Below are positions 13,630 to 21,477 of a DNA stretch of 25,921 nt, in pieces. Below the pieces are notes generated by a model. That model did no database searches and had not been told where the DNA came from. It saw only the letters and a program-made list of their open reading frames with translations. The stretch comes from Treponema sp. (GTDB lineage: Bacteria; Spirochaetota; Spirochaetia; Treponematales; Breznakiellaceae): positions 1 through 25,921 of the forward strand of contig JAITSE010000051.1 in the NCBI GenBank assembly GCA_031288005.1. The letters run 5' to 3'. The position numbers and the translations under genes were made by a program. Each line of letters starts with the position of its first letter. The first letter of the stretch is position 1.

Positions 13630-13737
13630 AACTTTTTCGTCTCTTCGAGACGAAAAAGTTTCTTAGGAGTTTTGGGAACCTTCGGTTCCATGGTCCAAAG
13701 GACCTAAAAAACTCCAAGAGACTGCTTTAGCAGTCTC
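13628..13737. repeat. Structured intergenic element, copy 3
   Basis: A perfect 16-bp hairpin GAAACTTTTTCGTCTC (13628-13643), loop TTC, and its complement (13647-13662) overlaps the TGA at 13627. Three bases later GGAGTTTT (13666-13673) pairs with AAAACTCC (13708-13715). This encloses GGAACC-TTC-GGTTCC (13675-13689) and GGTCC-AAA-GGACC (13692-13704). Two bases after the outer stem follows GAGACTGC-TTTA-GCAGTCTC (13718-13737). Order and spacing match copy 1. The first hairpin could also act as a terminator. Confidence 0.7.
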
Positions 13738-13763
13738 AGCCGTCTGCCGATATTTGAAAAACA

Positions 13764-14807
13764 ATGCGCGTTAAAATCCCCTTGAGCGGCTGTCTGGCGG
13801 GAATTTGTATTCCGCTTCTCCTGGCGGCGTTTTGCGAATGGGCGGAAGCCCAAAATCTGCCTCTTCCATCCACGCTTCCGGTTATAGAGCAAAATCGCAG
13901 GCCGGCGGAAAGTCTTTTCCCCTCCGCCTATTTTATGAAGTACCTTGCGGGCGTCGAGGCCCGGGAATCCGCCGCGCCCTACTGGGTTCCTGCCGGACCG
14001 GATACAACGCGGGAAGTCAAGGCCGGCAATGAACGATTGATCCTGTTGAATAATGATATTCTGGCTTTTTACGGACATCCGCTTTCAGTAAAAATGGGCA
14101 TCCTGGGCAGACATTCGATAGAAGAACTGGACGCCATGCTTACAAAGCTGGCGGAAGAGTATAACGCCGCGAACGGAGAGCGGGGGGTCCGTAAAGCCTT
14201 CTATATAATTTACGGGACCGCATGGCCCGAAGGCGAAATAGGCATAATTCAGGAAGAAACACTCCAGCGGTACATACAGTACGGCATTGAAAAGGACATT
14301 CTCGTATTCATCGATCATCAGATTGGCCGGTACAAGCCGGTGGAAGCGATCAAAAAACTTTTTCCCTATCTGCGCTACTCCAATGTGCATCTCGCGCTGG
14401 ACCCGGAATGGCGGACTACCAGGCCCATGCGGGAAATCGGCGGGGTTACTGCCGAAGAAATAAACGAAGCGCAGCAGCTTATGTCGGACTATATGCGGGA
14501 ACAAAACATTCATGGAGAGAGGATACTGATGATCCACCAGTTTAACTGGCGGATGATTCAGGGACGGGAAAAAGTAAAAAACGATTATGAAGGCGTCCAG
14601 CTTGTCCACTGCGCCGACGGCTTTGGCAGCCCGGCCACTAAAAGGGATTCCTACGCGCATAACGCTCAGGCGCTCAATATGCCTGTTAAGGGATTTAAAC
14701 TTTTTTATAATTTCAATATCCCCGGAGCGGGTTACGACAGTCCTATAATGAGTCCGGCGGAGGTCTTCGCTCTTAAGCCCAGGCCCTATGTGATTATTTA
14801 CCAGTAG
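13764..14807 (+). CDS. Exported protein of unknown function, actinobacterial-like family
   Basis: The protein has 347 residues. A signal peptide (MRVKIPLSGCLAGICIPLLLAAF, likely cleavage after AEA near residue 29) indicates export. The globular part has LAFYGHPLSVKMGILG (about 100-115), LVFIDHQIGRYKPVEAI (about 178-194), LALDPEWRTTRPMREIG (about 210-226) and ERILMIHQFNWRMI (about 252-265). The pattern YGHP / D-Q-GR / LDPEWR / HQF matches, as I recall, secreted or lipidated proteins of unknown function in Actinobacteria. Alternating strands and helices suggest a TIM barrel with Asp/Glu at strand ends, as in glycoside hydrolases, but no activity is known. No Shine-Dalgarno sequence is seen; a weak TTAGCA-N18-TATTTG lies just upstream. 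Confidence 0.8.
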   Translation: MRVKIPLSGCLAGICIPLLLAAFCEWAEAQNLPLPSTLPVIEQNRRPAESLFPSAYFMKYLAGVEARESAAPYWVPAGPDTTREVKAGNERLILLNNDILAFYGHPLSVKMGILGRHSIEELDAMLTKLAEEYNAANGERGVRKAFYIIYGTAWPEGEIGIIQEETLQRYIQYGIEKDILVFIDHQIGRYKPVEAIKKLFPYLRYSNVHLALDPEWRTTRPMREIGGVTAEEINEAQQLMSDYMREQNIHGERILMIHQFNWRMIQGREKVKNDYEGVQLVHCADGFGSPATKRDSYAHNAQALNMPVKGFKLFYNFNIPGAGYDSPIMSPAEVFALKPRPYVIIYQ

Positions 14808-14847
14808 TTATGTCAAAGCCGGACCGATTTTTGAGAAGCTCTTGTTA

Positions 14848-14877
14848 TTGTGAAAGCCCGTCAAAATAATGTAAAAT
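14848..14877 (+). promoter_or_regulatory. Promoter predicted to give a leaderless murG mRNA
   Basis: TTGTGA (14848-14853) and TAAAAT (14872-14877) are separated by 18 bases. The GTG start codon follows six bases after the -10 box, with no Shine-Dalgarno sequence between. An overlapping TATACT (14876-14881) is a second candidate -10 box but lies only two bases from the GTG. Confidence 0.5.
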
Positions 14878-14883
14878 ATACTG

Positions 14884-15981
14884 GTGATAACTATAGCGTT
14901 TACGGGGGGCGGTACAGGGGGGCATATTTTCCCCGGTCTGGCCGTGGCCGCGGTTCTTCAAAGCCTGACGCCCTGCCGTATTTTCTGGATAGGCTCGAAA
15001 GCCGGCATGGATCGAAGTATCGTTGAAGAAGGCGGGTTTAAATTTTTCGGTATCTCTTCGGGAAAGTTTAGACGGAATTTCTCTTTGCGGAATTTTACCG
15101 ATGCTTTCAGGGTTCTCCTGGGTTTTCTGGCTGCCCGCAAGATACTTATGCGGGAAAAGCCGCTTCTTCTTTTTTCAAAAGGCGGATTTGTGAGCGTCCC
15201 GCCATGTATTGCGGCGGCGTCCCTCAAAATACCGGTGTTTACCCATGAATCAGATTACAGTCCCGGTTTGGCTACCAGGATAAACGCGAAGTTCTCAAGC
15301 CGTATTTTTACCGCTTTTCCAGATACCTCCGCTTTCTTATCCTCAGGACTTAGGAAGAGGGTCACGCTTGCGGGCAACCCCATACGCCCGGAATTTCGCA
15401 CCGGAAATTCAGTCCTGGGCAGGGCCTTTCTTGGAGCGGGCGAAGGGGACCGGATCCTCCTTGTCCTGGGCGGCAGCCTTGGAGCCAGGCAAATCAACGA
15501 ACTGGTCCGCGCGGCACTGCCTGATCTTACACGGTTGTACTTGGTGGTTCATCAGACGGGTCCAAAAAGTGAATGGCGTGTTCCAGCGGAGGAGCGGTAC
15601 AGGTCATATCCTTTCATCCGGGGTGAGCTTCCCCATATAATAGCCGCCGCGGAACTTATCCTTTGCAGAAGCGGCGCCGGAACGGTCTGTGAATGTGCGG
15701 CTGCGGGGAAGCCTCTGGTACTAGTCCCCCTGGCCGGTTCTGGAACCCGGGGGGACCAAGAGGAGAACGCCGGGTATCTAGAAAAAAAAGGAGCCGCTGT
15801 GGTGCTGTCAGGGAATGTTACGCCGGCAATACTGCTGGAAGCGATAAAAACGCTGGCGGAAGACGAAGAAAAGCGCATGGATATGGGGAAGGCGGCTTTC
15901 CGCTTTGCCGCTCTTGATGGGGCGCGGATCATAGCCGAAACGATAAGAGATGCGCTTAAAACCGGGAATTTTACAGGATAA
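14884..15981 (+). CDS. murG: UDP-GlcNAc transferase MurG (lipid II synthesis)
   Basis: MurG adds GlcNAc to lipid I to make lipid II at the inner face of the cytoplasmic membrane. The 365 residues start at GTG with ITIAFTGGGTGGHIFPGLAV, the glycine-rich acceptor loop. Next are HESDYSPGLATRI (usually HEQN-PG-ANR), AGNPIRPEF, VLGGSLGARQIN, and the UDP-GlcNAc site RSGAGTVCECAAAGKPLVLVP. The loop GSGTRGDQEENAGYL replaces the common A-DHQ-NA form, which I recall as typical of spirochaetes. Length is normal. It heads the murG-cvpA-holB-atoS-atoC run, though a gap of about 200 bases separates it from cvpA. Confidence 0.96.
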   Translation: MITIAFTGGGTGGHIFPGLAVAAVLQSLTPCRIFWIGSKAGMDRSIVEEGGFKFFGISSGKFRRNFSLRNFTDAFRVLLGFLAARKILMREKPLLLFSKGGFVSVPPCIAAASLKIPVFTHESDYSPGLATRINAKFSSRIFTAFPDTSAFLSSGLRKRVTLAGNPIRPEFRTGNSVLGRAFLGAGEGDRILLVLGGSLGARQINELVRAALPDLTRLYLVVHQTGPKSEWRVPAEERYRSYPFIRGELPHIIAAAELILCRSGAGTVCECAAAGKPLVLVPLAGSGTRGDQEENAGYLEKKGAAVVLSGNVTPAILLEAIKTLAEDEEKRMDMGKAAFRFAALDGARIIAETIRDALKTGNFTG

Positions 15982-16188
15982 TCCGCTCTCTGCCATTGCG
16001 GCCCCAGCCGGGACGAAAGGCCGGGTTCCGCCTGGCAAGAGGGAAAACTCTCCTTTATTAGTGATTAAAGAGCGCCCCTGGAAATATGGAAACGCGGAAA
16101 CATCGGAAACTTGTTTCCGCGATTCCGAAGGTTCCTTGGATTTCTAGAGGCGTCGAGGCAAGAAACACGGCAAGGTGGCGTTTTTAGT
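15982..16188. other. Gap between murG and cvpA with a GCGGAAAC palindrome
   Basis: No gene is seen. CGCGGAAAC (16093-16101) pairs with GTTTCCGCG (16113-16121) over an 11-base loop, and a shorter CCGAAGG palindrome lies at about 16125-16131. AAGGTGG about ten bases before 16189 is the likely ribosome binding site of cvpA. Confidence 0.5.
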
Positions 16189-16674
16189 ATGGAAGTAATA
16201 GACATTATTTTTGCGGCGCTGATGGCGATAGTTGTTGTCCGATGCGCCCTCAGAGGCTTTGTGGAAGCGGTGATGTCCATGGCGGCTGTGGTGCTGGGCT
16301 TGGGCTGCGCGTTCGTTTTTCATAAAAAGGGAGCGGATTTTCTCACGGCGCAGTATATACCGGATATGAAGGTTCTACCTGAGGTTCTGGCTTTTGTTGT
16401 CATTTTTCTCGTTGTTTTTTTGGCAGTTAAGCTCGTTGAATTTATCCTCAAAGACATCATTACCCGTATTAATTTTGGCGGAGTGGACAGGTTCCTGGGG
16501 GCCCTTTTTGGTTTTGTCGAAGGAGCCGTCCTGATTTCCCTGGTGATCTTCGTCCTTAGCATGCAGCCTCTGTTCGATATAAAACCGGCATTGGAAAAAA
16601 GTTATTTTGCCCGGATATTGGCGCCTTTTATAGGAACGGCCAGAGACGCGATAAAATTCCCCGGGGAGGTATAG
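16189..16674 (+). CDS. cvpA: CvpA family membrane protein
   Basis: From ATG 16189 (MEVIDIIFAALM) the protein has 161 residues and four hydrophobic segments: about 4-22, 27-48, 66-88 and 102-125. The family's GF-E (ALRGFVEAVMSM) and FGGVDRFLGALFGFVEGAVL motifs are present. CvpA is linked to colicin V production and envelope homeostasis in other bacteria; its exact role is unclear. The frame is open further upstream (16111), but that part lacks a ribosome site and runs through a palindrome. It is followed three bases later by the polymerase subunit gene, so both are in one operon. Confidence 0.85.
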   Translation: MEVIDIIFAALMAIVVVRCALRGFVEAVMSMAAVVLGLGCAFVFHKKGADFLTAQYIPDMKVLPEVLAFVVIFLVVFLAVKLVEFILKDIITRINFGGVDRFLGALFGFVEGAVLISLVIFVLSMQPLFDIKPALEKSYFARILAPFIGTARDAIKFPGEV

Positions 16675-16677
16675 CCG

Positions 16678-18081
16678 GTGTTCGAGAATATCCTAGGACA
16701 GGAAGCAGTATTCAGACTCGCGGAAGATATACGCCGCAATATTCTGGCGCCTTCCATGTTGTTCACGGGACCCAGGGGAACGGGAAAGGGGACCGCCGCC
16801 CTTGAACTGGGCAGAGTCCTTTCCTGCGAAAATACTGATCCGGTCAAAGCGTGGAAGTGTTCCTGTCCGGCTTGCCGGCATCACCGTTTTCTCTACCATC
16901 CGGACTTGCTGGCTCTGGGTTCCCGTTCTTTTTCTTCGGAAATAACCGCCGCCGCCGTCGCCTTTGCCGCCTGCCCTTCGGAGTCCCCGGCGCGGACTTT
17001 CTATATCCGGGCGGTAAGAAAGTTAATCCTTCGATTTTCCCCGGTTCTCTGGGAAGACGAACCCAAGGCTGGCAAATTTGCTCAGGTCCTCATTGATCTT
17101 GAGGGGGCCCTCGACGAAATCATAGCCTGGCACGAAGAGGGAGCGGCTTCCCGGAAAGATGCGGCCTGGGTGGAAAAGATCGGTAAATCAATAAGCAAAA
17201 ATGTTCTGAATCTTGTGGCCGAAGGGATCACTGATTTTATCCCGGTGGCCCAAATTAGAAGAGCCGCCTACTGGAGCCGCCTTGCGCCCCAGGGGAAACG
17301 AAAATTGCTCCTCATTGAAAACGCCGACCGTATGCAGGACGCTTCCCGAAACGCCCTCCTCAAGATACTGGAAGAGCCTCCTGGGGACGTTATTATTGTC
17401 CTCACCACTGCCCATAGAGACGCCCTGCTCCCGACTATCCTGTCGCGGCTGCGGCCCTATCGGTTTTGCGTCCGTCCTCCGGAAACGGAAAAAGAAGTGC
17501 TCCGCCGGATCTTCCGTTTCGACACAGTGCGGGAGAAGGCCGCCGGCGCTGCCGAAATTTTAGATGTTTCCGGTGTGGAACTTTCCATTAATGATTATAT
17601 GGATTCGTTTCTGCCTATTTCCGGGGAGACTCTGTATCCCCTGGCGGCTTTTTTTGCCGCTTCCGCCGCCTGCCTGGGGGCAAGTTCCCTTTTAAGAGCG
17701 GGGCTTTCCAACCTTCCCCCGGAATTGGAAGTCCTGAAGCAGTACGCGTCGAGTATCGCCGAAAAGTCTGGACTTGAATGCAGCGTCGTGGACACGGGTT
17801 CATCTGTGGCTGCGATTCTCAAAGGCGCGGAAGACTTTAAACCGTCTGGACTGTTCATCCGGTTTTTTGAATTCCTCCTCGGGATAGTTTCAAGCAGTCT
17901 GCGGTGCGCTCCTCCCTCTCCCGGAGTGGCGGTCTTCGCGGACATCTGGCGGGAAGCGGCTTCAGAAGCGGTTTTGGCCGTGGAAACCTATAACCAGGCG
18001 CCGGCTCTGGTTTTGGACCGGCTCTATACGGAATTAACGAGGAGACTGACGGCCCTTTACCGTCCATCTGTAGGACTATGA
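16678..18081 (+). CDS. holB: DNA polymerase III delta'/gamma-like clamp-loader subunit
   Basis: This is an AAA+ clamp-loader ATPase subunit of 467 residues. It opens MFENILGQEAVFRLAEDI, then the Walker A GPRGTGKG (31-38) and zinc-type cysteines C50, C61, C63 and C66. LLLIENADRMQDASRNALLK is at 211-229, and ILEEPP with sensor 1 (VLTTAHRDALLPTILSR) is at about 230-257. The intact Walker A is more gamma-like than E. coli delta', which lacks it. A charged insertion of about 110 residues (about 80-190) lies between the zinc site and Walker B; I believe treponemal homologs are also long here. GGGGAGG seven bases before the GTG supports the start. The stop overlaps the kinase start (ATGA). Confidence 0.85.
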   Translation: MFENILGQEAVFRLAEDIRRNILAPSMLFTGPRGTGKGTAALELGRVLSCENTDPVKAWKCSCPACRHHRFLYHPDLLALGSRSFSSEITAAAVAFAACPSESPARTFYIRAVRKLILRFSPVLWEDEPKAGKFAQVLIDLEGALDEIIAWHEEGAASRKDAAWVEKIGKSISKNVLNLVAEGITDFIPVAQIRRAAYWSRLAPQGKRKLLLIENADRMQDASRNALLKILEEPPGDVIIVLTTAHRDALLPTILSRLRPYRFCVRPPETEKEVLRRIFRFDTVREKAAGAAEILDVSGVELSINDYMDSFLPISGETLYPLAAFFAASAACLGASSLLRAGLSNLPPELEVLKQYASSIAEKSGLECSVVDTGSSVAAILKGAEDFKPSGLFIRFFEFLLGIVSSSLRCAPPSPGVAVFADIWREAASEAVLAVETYNQAPALVLDRLYTELTRRLTALYRPSVGL

Positions 18082-19298
18082 GGGATTTTATAAAACGGGC
18101 CTTAAAGAAACTCAACAAACTTACTTTTGAACAGGTACAAGACCTGTTGATTTCCGTCGCAGAGGAAATAGACCGTCTGGAAACGGTTCTTGATTCTTTG
18201 AATCAAGGCTTACTGGTCTGCGATACCCGGCATCACTTGGTTATGGTGAATAAGTACACCGAGCGTTTCCTCACAGTTACCCACTATGAATACGAAAACG
18301 CGCCGGTCTGGACACTGGCGAAAAACGAGAAAATACGGGAATTCCTTGAGGCTGCCCTGACAAACGGCGACCGGGTTGAGGAGCGCGAATTCGATGCGGA
18401 AGTTAAAGGCATTCCCCGACTTCTCAGCATCAGCGTCCTGCCCCTGGTCAGGGACCACCAAGTATCAGGTTCACTCATCCATGTTGAGGATATCACTGAA
18501 AAGCGGGGGAAGGAAGCCCGCTTAAGGAGAGCGGAAAATCTGGCCAGTCTTACCACCCTGGCGGCTGGCGTTGCCCATGAGATAAAAAATCCCCTGGGTT
18601 CCCTCTCAATTCACATACAATTGATCCAGAAGGCCCTGGCCGCAAACCGGGAAATGTTTTTCAAAGCACACCCAGACGGTATAGACGAAAAGCCTGCCGT
18701 TTGCTTCGATATGCTAGATAAATATATAGCCGTGATTAACGAGGAGATAGACCGCCTTAACCGCATTGTGGTTGATTTTCTGTTTGCCGTCCGGCCCATG
18801 AACATGGATTTCCGCGATGGAAATATCAATACTCTTATTGAAGAGCTTGTTGAATTCGTTAAATATGAGTTGGACGAAGCGGGAATAGGATATGCGCTTG
18901 AACTTGACAAAAAAATTCCAGATGCCGAATTTGACGAACGGTATATGAAACAAGCCCTCCTCAACCTGATTAAAAACGCCATCGCCGCCATGCCAGAAGG
19001 CGGGACGCTTACTATTAAAACCGGCGGTACGGATACGGAAATTCAAATCGATGTCTGTGATACCGGGACAGGCATAACCGAGGAAAACCTCCCGAAAATT
19101 TTTGAGCCGTACTTTACCACAAAAGATACAGGTTTGGGCCTGGGCTTGACTCTAGTCTTCAAGGTAATCAGGGAACACAAAGGGGATGTTAGCGTAAAAT
19201 CCAGGAAAGGCGAGGGGTCCTGTTTTATCGTTACCTTGCCTATTCCACAAAAAGAAACCCGGCTGCTGGCTTATGAAGGAGAAGATGTTGAAGTTTAA
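18078..19298 (+). CDS. atoS: Sensor histidine kinase, AtoS/NtrB type
   Basis: This 406-residue kinase has no transmembrane segment, so it is probably cytosolic. A PAS-like domain (about 38-140, ending HVEDITEKR) precedes HisKA with the phospho-accepting His167 in AAGVAHEIKNPLGSL. The ATPase domain has an N box LLNLIKNAIAAMPEGG (about 294-309), G1 DTGTGI (328-333), F box FEPYFTTKD, and G2 GLGLGLTL (352-359). It should phosphorylate the activator encoded directly downstream. The ligand sensed by the PAS domain is unknown. The ATG overlaps the preceding stop by four bases, so it is coupled to the polymerase subunit gene. An AtoS/AtoC pair next to these genes agrees with my memory of T. pallidum. 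Confidence 0.92.
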   Translation: MRDFIKRALKKLNKLTFEQVQDLLISVAEEIDRLETVLDSLNQGLLVCDTRHHLVMVNKYTERFLTVTHYEYENAPVWTLAKNEKIREFLEAALTNGDRVEEREFDAEVKGIPRLLSISVLPLVRDHQVSGSLIHVEDITEKRGKEARLRRAENLASLTTLAAGVAHEIKNPLGSLSIHIQLIQKALAANREMFFKAHPDGIDEKPAVCFDMLDKYIAVINEEIDRLNRIVVDFLFAVRPMNMDFRDGNINTLIEELVEFVKYELDEAGIGYALELDKKIPDAEFDERYMKQALLNLIKNAIAAMPEGGTLTIKTGGTDTEIQIDVCDTGTGITEENLPKIFEPYFTTKDTGLGLGLTLVFKVIREHKGDVSVKSRKGEGSCFIVTLPIPQKETRLLAYEGEDVEV

Positions 19299-20655
19299 GC
19301 TGTTGGTTGTAGACGACGAAAAAAATATTCGGGAAGGCTTGGCGGCGTCCTTGCAAATGGACGGTTATGAGATAGAAACCGCTGACTCGGGTGATGAAGG
19401 TTGGCGGCGCTTTCAAAAAGGAGACATAGACCTGGCGATCACCGATCTGCGTATGCCCGGCGTTTCAGGAGAAGAACTCCTCAAACGAATAAGCGCCGAA
19501 ACTCCCGGAGTGCCTGTCATTGTCCTTACCGGTCACGGCACGGTGGAAAACGCCGTGTCCGCCATGAGAAACGGCGCCTACGATTTTCTCACTAAGCCAG
19601 TGAATCTGGAACGCCTGTCCCTCCTTGTGAAGCGGGCCCTGCAAAACCGGGAACTGGCGATTCGCCACCACAGGCTGGAAGAAGAACTGGAACACCAAAA
19701 AAAGTTCGAGACCATCATAGGCAGTAGCGTCCCCATGCGAAAAGTCTTCGACACCATAAGCCGCGCAGCGCCGGCCAAGGCTTCGGTACTTATTACCGGT
19801 GAATCCGGGGTGGGTAAGGAACTTGTGGCGGACGCCCTTCATGAGCTTTCTCCCAGAAAGGGCAAGCCATTGATTAAGGTCCACTGCGCCGCCCTGGCCG
19901 CAAGCCTCCTGGAAAGCGAGCTTTTTGGCCATGAAAAAGGAGCCTTTACCGGGGCGGTCTCCCGTATGCGGGGCCGCTTTGAGCTTGCCAACGAGGGGAC
20001 GCTTTTTCTCGATGAAATCGGCGAAATCGATCAGAATATACAGATTAAGCTGCTTAGGGTACTTCAAGAAAAAAAATTCCAACGGGTCGGCGGTGAAGAA
20101 ACCATTGAGGTGGATGTCCGTATCGTTGCCGCCACGAACAAGGACCTTAAAGCGGAAATCGAGAAAGGCAGCTTCAGAGAAGATCTCTACTTCCGTCTCA
20201 ACGTTGTGAATATTCATATCCCTCCCCTTAGAGAACGCAAAGACGACATCCCCCTCCTTATCAGCGCCTTCCTTAAAGAATTCGCCGCGGAAAACGGCAA
20301 GCCCGTGGAGGGCATGGATGACAAGGCCAGGGCCGTCCTCTACGCTTACAGCTGGCCGGGCAACGTCCGGGAACTGCGGAACTGCATCGAAAGCGCGGTG
20401 GTCATGGCCAAAGGTCCGGCTATCACCGAAGCCGACATTCCTCCCACCATAAAAAGCCGGAATGATGAAGGGTGGATCCGTATTCCGCTGGGAGCAAATC
20501 TTGAGGAAGCGGAGAGAATTATCATTCGGGATACACTTTCTTCTCTCAAGGGCAACAAGAGCAAAACTGCGGAAGTCCTTGCCATTGGGCGAAAGACACT
20601 GCACCGTAAGCTGGCCGCTTGGGGGGAAGGCGTGGAAACCGGGGGGGCGGACTAA
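19285..20655 (+). CDS. atoC: Sigma-54-dependent response regulator, AtoC/NtrC type
   Basis: The protein has about 456 residues. The receiver domain (5-120) has acidic pocket DD at 10-11 and phospho-acceptor Asp54 in ITDLRMPG. The AAA+ domain has Walker A GESGVGKE (172-179), GAFTGA (219-224) for contact with sigma-54, Walker B TLFLDEIGEI (about 239-248) and SWPGNVREL (about 356-364). A Fis-type helix-turn-helix ends it (about 425-445). The kinase gene upstream is the obvious partner. AAGGAG at 19276-19281 suits a start at ATG 19285 or, with better spacing, TTG 19288; an ATG at 19273 has no ribosome site. The start lies within the last codons of the kinase gene. Confidence 0.93.
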   Translation: MLKFKLLVVDDEKNIREGLAASLQMDGYEIETADSGDEGWRRFQKGDIDLAITDLRMPGVSGEELLKRISAETPGVPVIVLTGHGTVENAVSAMRNGAYDFLTKPVNLERLSLLVKRALQNRELAIRHHRLEEELEHQKKFETIIGSSVPMRKVFDTISRAAPAKASVLITGESGVGKELVADALHELSPRKGKPLIKVHCAALAASLLESELFGHEKGAFTGAVSRMRGRFELANEGTLFLDEIGEIDQNIQIKLLRVLQEKKFQRVGGEETIEVDVRIVAATNKDLKAEIEKGSFREDLYFRLNVVNIHIPPLRERKDDIPLLISAFLKEFAAENGKPVEGMDDKARAVLYAYSWPGNVRELRNCIESAVVMAKGPAITEADIPPTIKSRNDEGWIRIPLGANLEEAERIIIRDTLSSLKGNKSKTAEVLAIGRKTLHRKLAAWGEGVETGGAD

Positions 20656-20661
20656 GGCATA

Positions 20662-20681
20662 AGGCATGGCCGGGGATGCCT
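20662..20681. other. Small palindrome between convergent genes
   Basis: AGGCAT (20662-20667) and ATGCCT (20676-20681) form a short hairpin between the ends of atoC and the minus-strand glycan cluster. It could slow both polymerases, but there is no T-tract. Confidence 0.3.
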
Positions 20682-20691
20682 CCGCTGCGGC

Positions 20692-21477
20692 TTACAAGCT
20701 GACGGCCTGTATACCTTCGGCAATCCATTCGATGATCACTTCAAGCCGTTTTCTAATGGCCGAAGGAATGTTGATCATGGAGGCAATTAAATCCGAAACA
20801 TCAACTCCTGACACACTGTAGATCAGGATGCCTTCGTCCAGAGGTTCAATGTACAGATGAGCGACAAATTTATTCTCCCGAATGGCGGGAATAAAGAGAT
20901 AGGTCAAATTTCTAAAATTAGTCAAACTATAGGTAAGACCGTATTGATCCACGGAAATATCCGCCCGATAATAGGAATTCCCGAAATTCGCGTCTTTAAG
21001 GCGCATATACATGGTCTCCTTTGATGGAACCGTTTGAGCGTCGGGAGGATCCGGAATGGCGGAATTTCTTCTTGGACTTTCAAGGCGGGTTGCTTCGTCA
21101 AACAAGGGGATTTCCTTGTCCCGGGTAACCGAAAAGTATGTGCGGCCTTGTAGCTTTTGTACCTTGCCGCAGGCATTGTAGATCTTAAGCATGTCAGGTA
21201 CATTTTTCTGAAAGGGGATAACCAGGAGGGATTCACTTAAAAAAAAAGGCCGCTGCTCCGCGATGACTTTTTGAATAGCTGTCCCCGCCGGAATGGGGGG
21301 GGATAACCGCAAAGAAACCGTATCTTCCGCAAAAACAAGCAATCCGTTTTTAGAAAAGACTTTTTCCCGTTTTGCTTCATCACAATCGGGAAAAACGTCA
21401 TTAAAAGAACGGCGTTGAGCGAAAACCGGCGCGGCATAGAATAAAATGGCGCACAATAAAATGGAAAAAAAACGCAC
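20692..21477 (-). CDS. Exported treponemal protein of unknown function
   Basis: The protein has 261 residues with a signal peptide MRFFSILLCAILFYAAPVFA, likely cleaved at FA-QR (residue 20). The mature part has an alpha/beta pattern with RTYFSVTRDKEIPLFDEA and a well-defined C-terminal domain (ADISVDQYGLTYSLTNFRNL to the end). I recall similar proteins in other treponemes, possibly a DUF6675-type family, but no function. GTG is the start: AAAGGAG lies seven bases upstream inside the end of the phosphoglycosyltransferase gene, and TAG/GTG share one base, so translation is coupled. It may be a periplasmic or surface partner of glycan synthesis, by context only. Confidence 0.78.
   Translation of the reverse strand: MRFFSILLCAILFYAAPVFAQRRSFNDVFPDCDEAKREKVFSKNGLLVFAEDTVSLRLSPPIPAGTAIQKVIAEQRPFFLSESLLVIPFQKNVPDMLKIYNACGKVQKLQGRTYFSVTRDKEIPLFDEATRLESPRRNSAIPDPPDAQTVPSKETMYMRLKDANFGNSYYRADISVDQYGLTYSLTNFRNLTYLFIPAIRENKFVAHLYIEPLDEGILIYSVSGVDVSDLIASMINIPSAIRKRLEVIIEWIAEGIQAVSL

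Noticed and set aside
13628..13673. The 16-bp hairpin as a simple intrinsic terminator
   Set aside because: The stem is strong, but the following bases TTAGGAGTTTT are not a clean T-tract and belong to a structured element seen elsewhere. Termination remains possible but is not the main call.
17131..17160. TGGCAC as a sigma-54 promoter
   Set aside because: It lies inside the polymerase subunit gene and lacks the TTGC half at the required spacing.
19465..20667. Minus-strand open frame of 400 codons
   Set aside because: It lies entirely opposite the sigma-54 activator gene, whose motifs are complete. It shows no domain and reflects codon bias on the coding strand.
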